This document shows positions 23,540 through 24,095 of a stretch of DNA of 24,095 bases, in pieces. The notes under the pieces were generated by a model, which was not told the origin of the DNA, did no database searches, and worked only from the letters and a program-made list of their open reading frames with translations. This DNA comes from DASXIW01 sp036497785 (GTDB lineage Bacteria > Pseudomonadota > Alphaproteobacteria > Acetobacterales > Acetobacteraceae), in assembly GCA_036497785.1 (NCBI GenBank), contig DASXIW010000014.1:1-24095 (forward strand). The letters are read 5' to 3'. The translations under genes and the position numbers were made by a program. How positions within the stretch are numbered: position 1 is the first letter of the stretch; each line of letters opens with the position of its first letter.

Positions 23540-24095
23540 ATGGTTTTGCGCTACCAGAACCTCATGAACACGACCCCATTCCCCCTCGGCGCCTATGTCA
23601 ACGACCCCAACGGCAGCGATCCCAGCGCGGAAGCTGCCTTCGAGGGCGATTTCAGCAATTTCACCCAGTTGATGGGTGCTGCACCGCAATTCCTCGATTA
23701 TTACGTGGACCAGACCCAGCCCGTCAGCGCCTGGGCCAGCAATGCGAGCTGGACCGCCTGGTCCGCCTCCCAGTCCATCGACGCGCGAGACACAACGCCG
23801 GTAATCGGCCTGCCAATGGCCTCCACCGACTCCAGCATGTCCGCCGACGCGCAATACAAAGCCTTCGCCTCCGGCCAATATGACAGCGCAATCCAGGGCG
23901 TCGTCCAAGCCTGGGCCCAGCAGGGCTTCACCACCCAATATTGGCGGCCGGGCTGGGAGATGAACCTCACCTCATCGCCTTCCTATGCCGGCAGCGATGC
24001 CGCGTCCCTGGCGGATTGGGTGGCGGCCTTCCAGCATATTTCCACGGTGCTGCATGCGGCGGGTGCGGCCGATGGCGTCAATGTCCAGGTCGTCT
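23540..24095 (+). CDS. GH26-like glycoside hydrolase/mannanase-type protein, 5' part (cut by window end)
   Basis: An open frame of about 185 residues running off the window. Two in-frame ATGs exist, 23540 and 23564, and neither has a Shine-Dalgarno. The protein from 23564 starts MNTTPFPLGAYVNDPNGSD. It is rich in Trp, Ser, Ala, Asn and Asp, with SAWASNASWTAWSASQS near residues 65-81, TPVIGLPMASTDSSMS and YWRPGWEMNLTSS. The RPGWEMN segment resembles the R-P-x-x-E-M-N signature around the acid/base Glu of GH26 beta-mannanases, followed by the DWVAAFQHISTVL helix. No Sec signal is visible at the N-terminus. Related secreted proteins can carry C-terminal Ca-binding (RTX) repeats and use type I secretion, but the C-terminus is outside the window. 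The call is tentative on substrate and moderate on fold. Confidence 0.6.
   Translation, partial: MVLRYQNLMNTTPFPLGAYVNDPNGSDPSAEAAFEGDFSNFTQLMGAAPQFLDYYVDQTQPVSAWASNASWTAWSASQSIDARDTTPVIGLPMASTDSSMSADAQYKAFASGQYDSAIQGVVQAWAQQGFTTQYWRPGWEMNLTSSPSYAGSDAASLADWVAAFQHISTVLHAAGAADGVNVQVV

Noticed and set aside
1..24095. Mobile elements, CRISPR arrays, tRNA or rRNA genes
   Set aside because: No transposase-like frame, regularly spaced repeats, or tRNA/rRNA-like sequence was seen by eye. A tRNA scan was not possible.

Overview
The window is high-GC, densely coding DNA from a bacterium that is probably an alphaproteobacterium, perhaps of the Acetobacteraceae/Rhodospirillales type. This rests on the fused ispD-ispF gene, the strong GC codon bias, and a glycoside-hydrolase-like protein at the right edge of a kind I associate with acetic-acid-bacterial relatives. 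The taxonomic call is inference. No tRNA, rRNA, CRISPR array, insertion sequence or phage gene was seen.

Layout. (1) 1-1088: the end of ispDF and a small Trp/Tyr-rich lipoprotein on the + strand, closed by a strong hairpin shared with the convergent next gene. (2) 1089-5271, minus strand: class II aldolase/adducin-like protein, two peptide-type ABC ATPases (dppD/dppF-like) and an iron-containing alcohol dehydrogenase. (3) 5512-7253, plus strand: a DAO-type FAD amine/amino-acid oxidase and a small DUF2934 protein. (4) 7270-10774, minus strand: the binding protein and two permeases of a peptide-type ABC transporter, very likely the other half of the system in (2). (5) 10847-13441, minus strand: a three-gene NMT1/SsuABC-type importer. 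(6) 13793-15411, plus strand: a membrane-anchored catalase-related peroxidase overlapping a cytochrome b561. (7) 15440-20520, minus strand: a complete branched-chain-amino-acid-type (Liv/HAAT) importer in which LivM and LivG are one polypeptide. (8) 20761-22572: an Uup-type ABC-F ATPase. (9) 22585-23208: MobA. (10) 23209-23539: an AT-rich gap, then a GH26-like protein cut by the window end.

How the parts may work together. Three importers for small, probably nitrogen-containing solutes sit together with an amine/amino-acid-type FAD oxidase, an aldolase-like protein and an alcohol dehydrogenase. This looks like a nitrogen-compound scavenging and catabolic island. The best independent support is regulatory: I read two sigma-54 (-24/-12) promoters with correct GG-N10-GC spacing. 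One is nearly perfect, upstream of livK (20679-20694). One is good, directly upstream of the peptide-type binding protein (10817-10832). The substrates are not readable from sequence alone.

All calls were made by eye from the sequence, without database searches. Start codons were chosen from Shine-Dalgarno position, overlaps with upstream stops and family N-termini.
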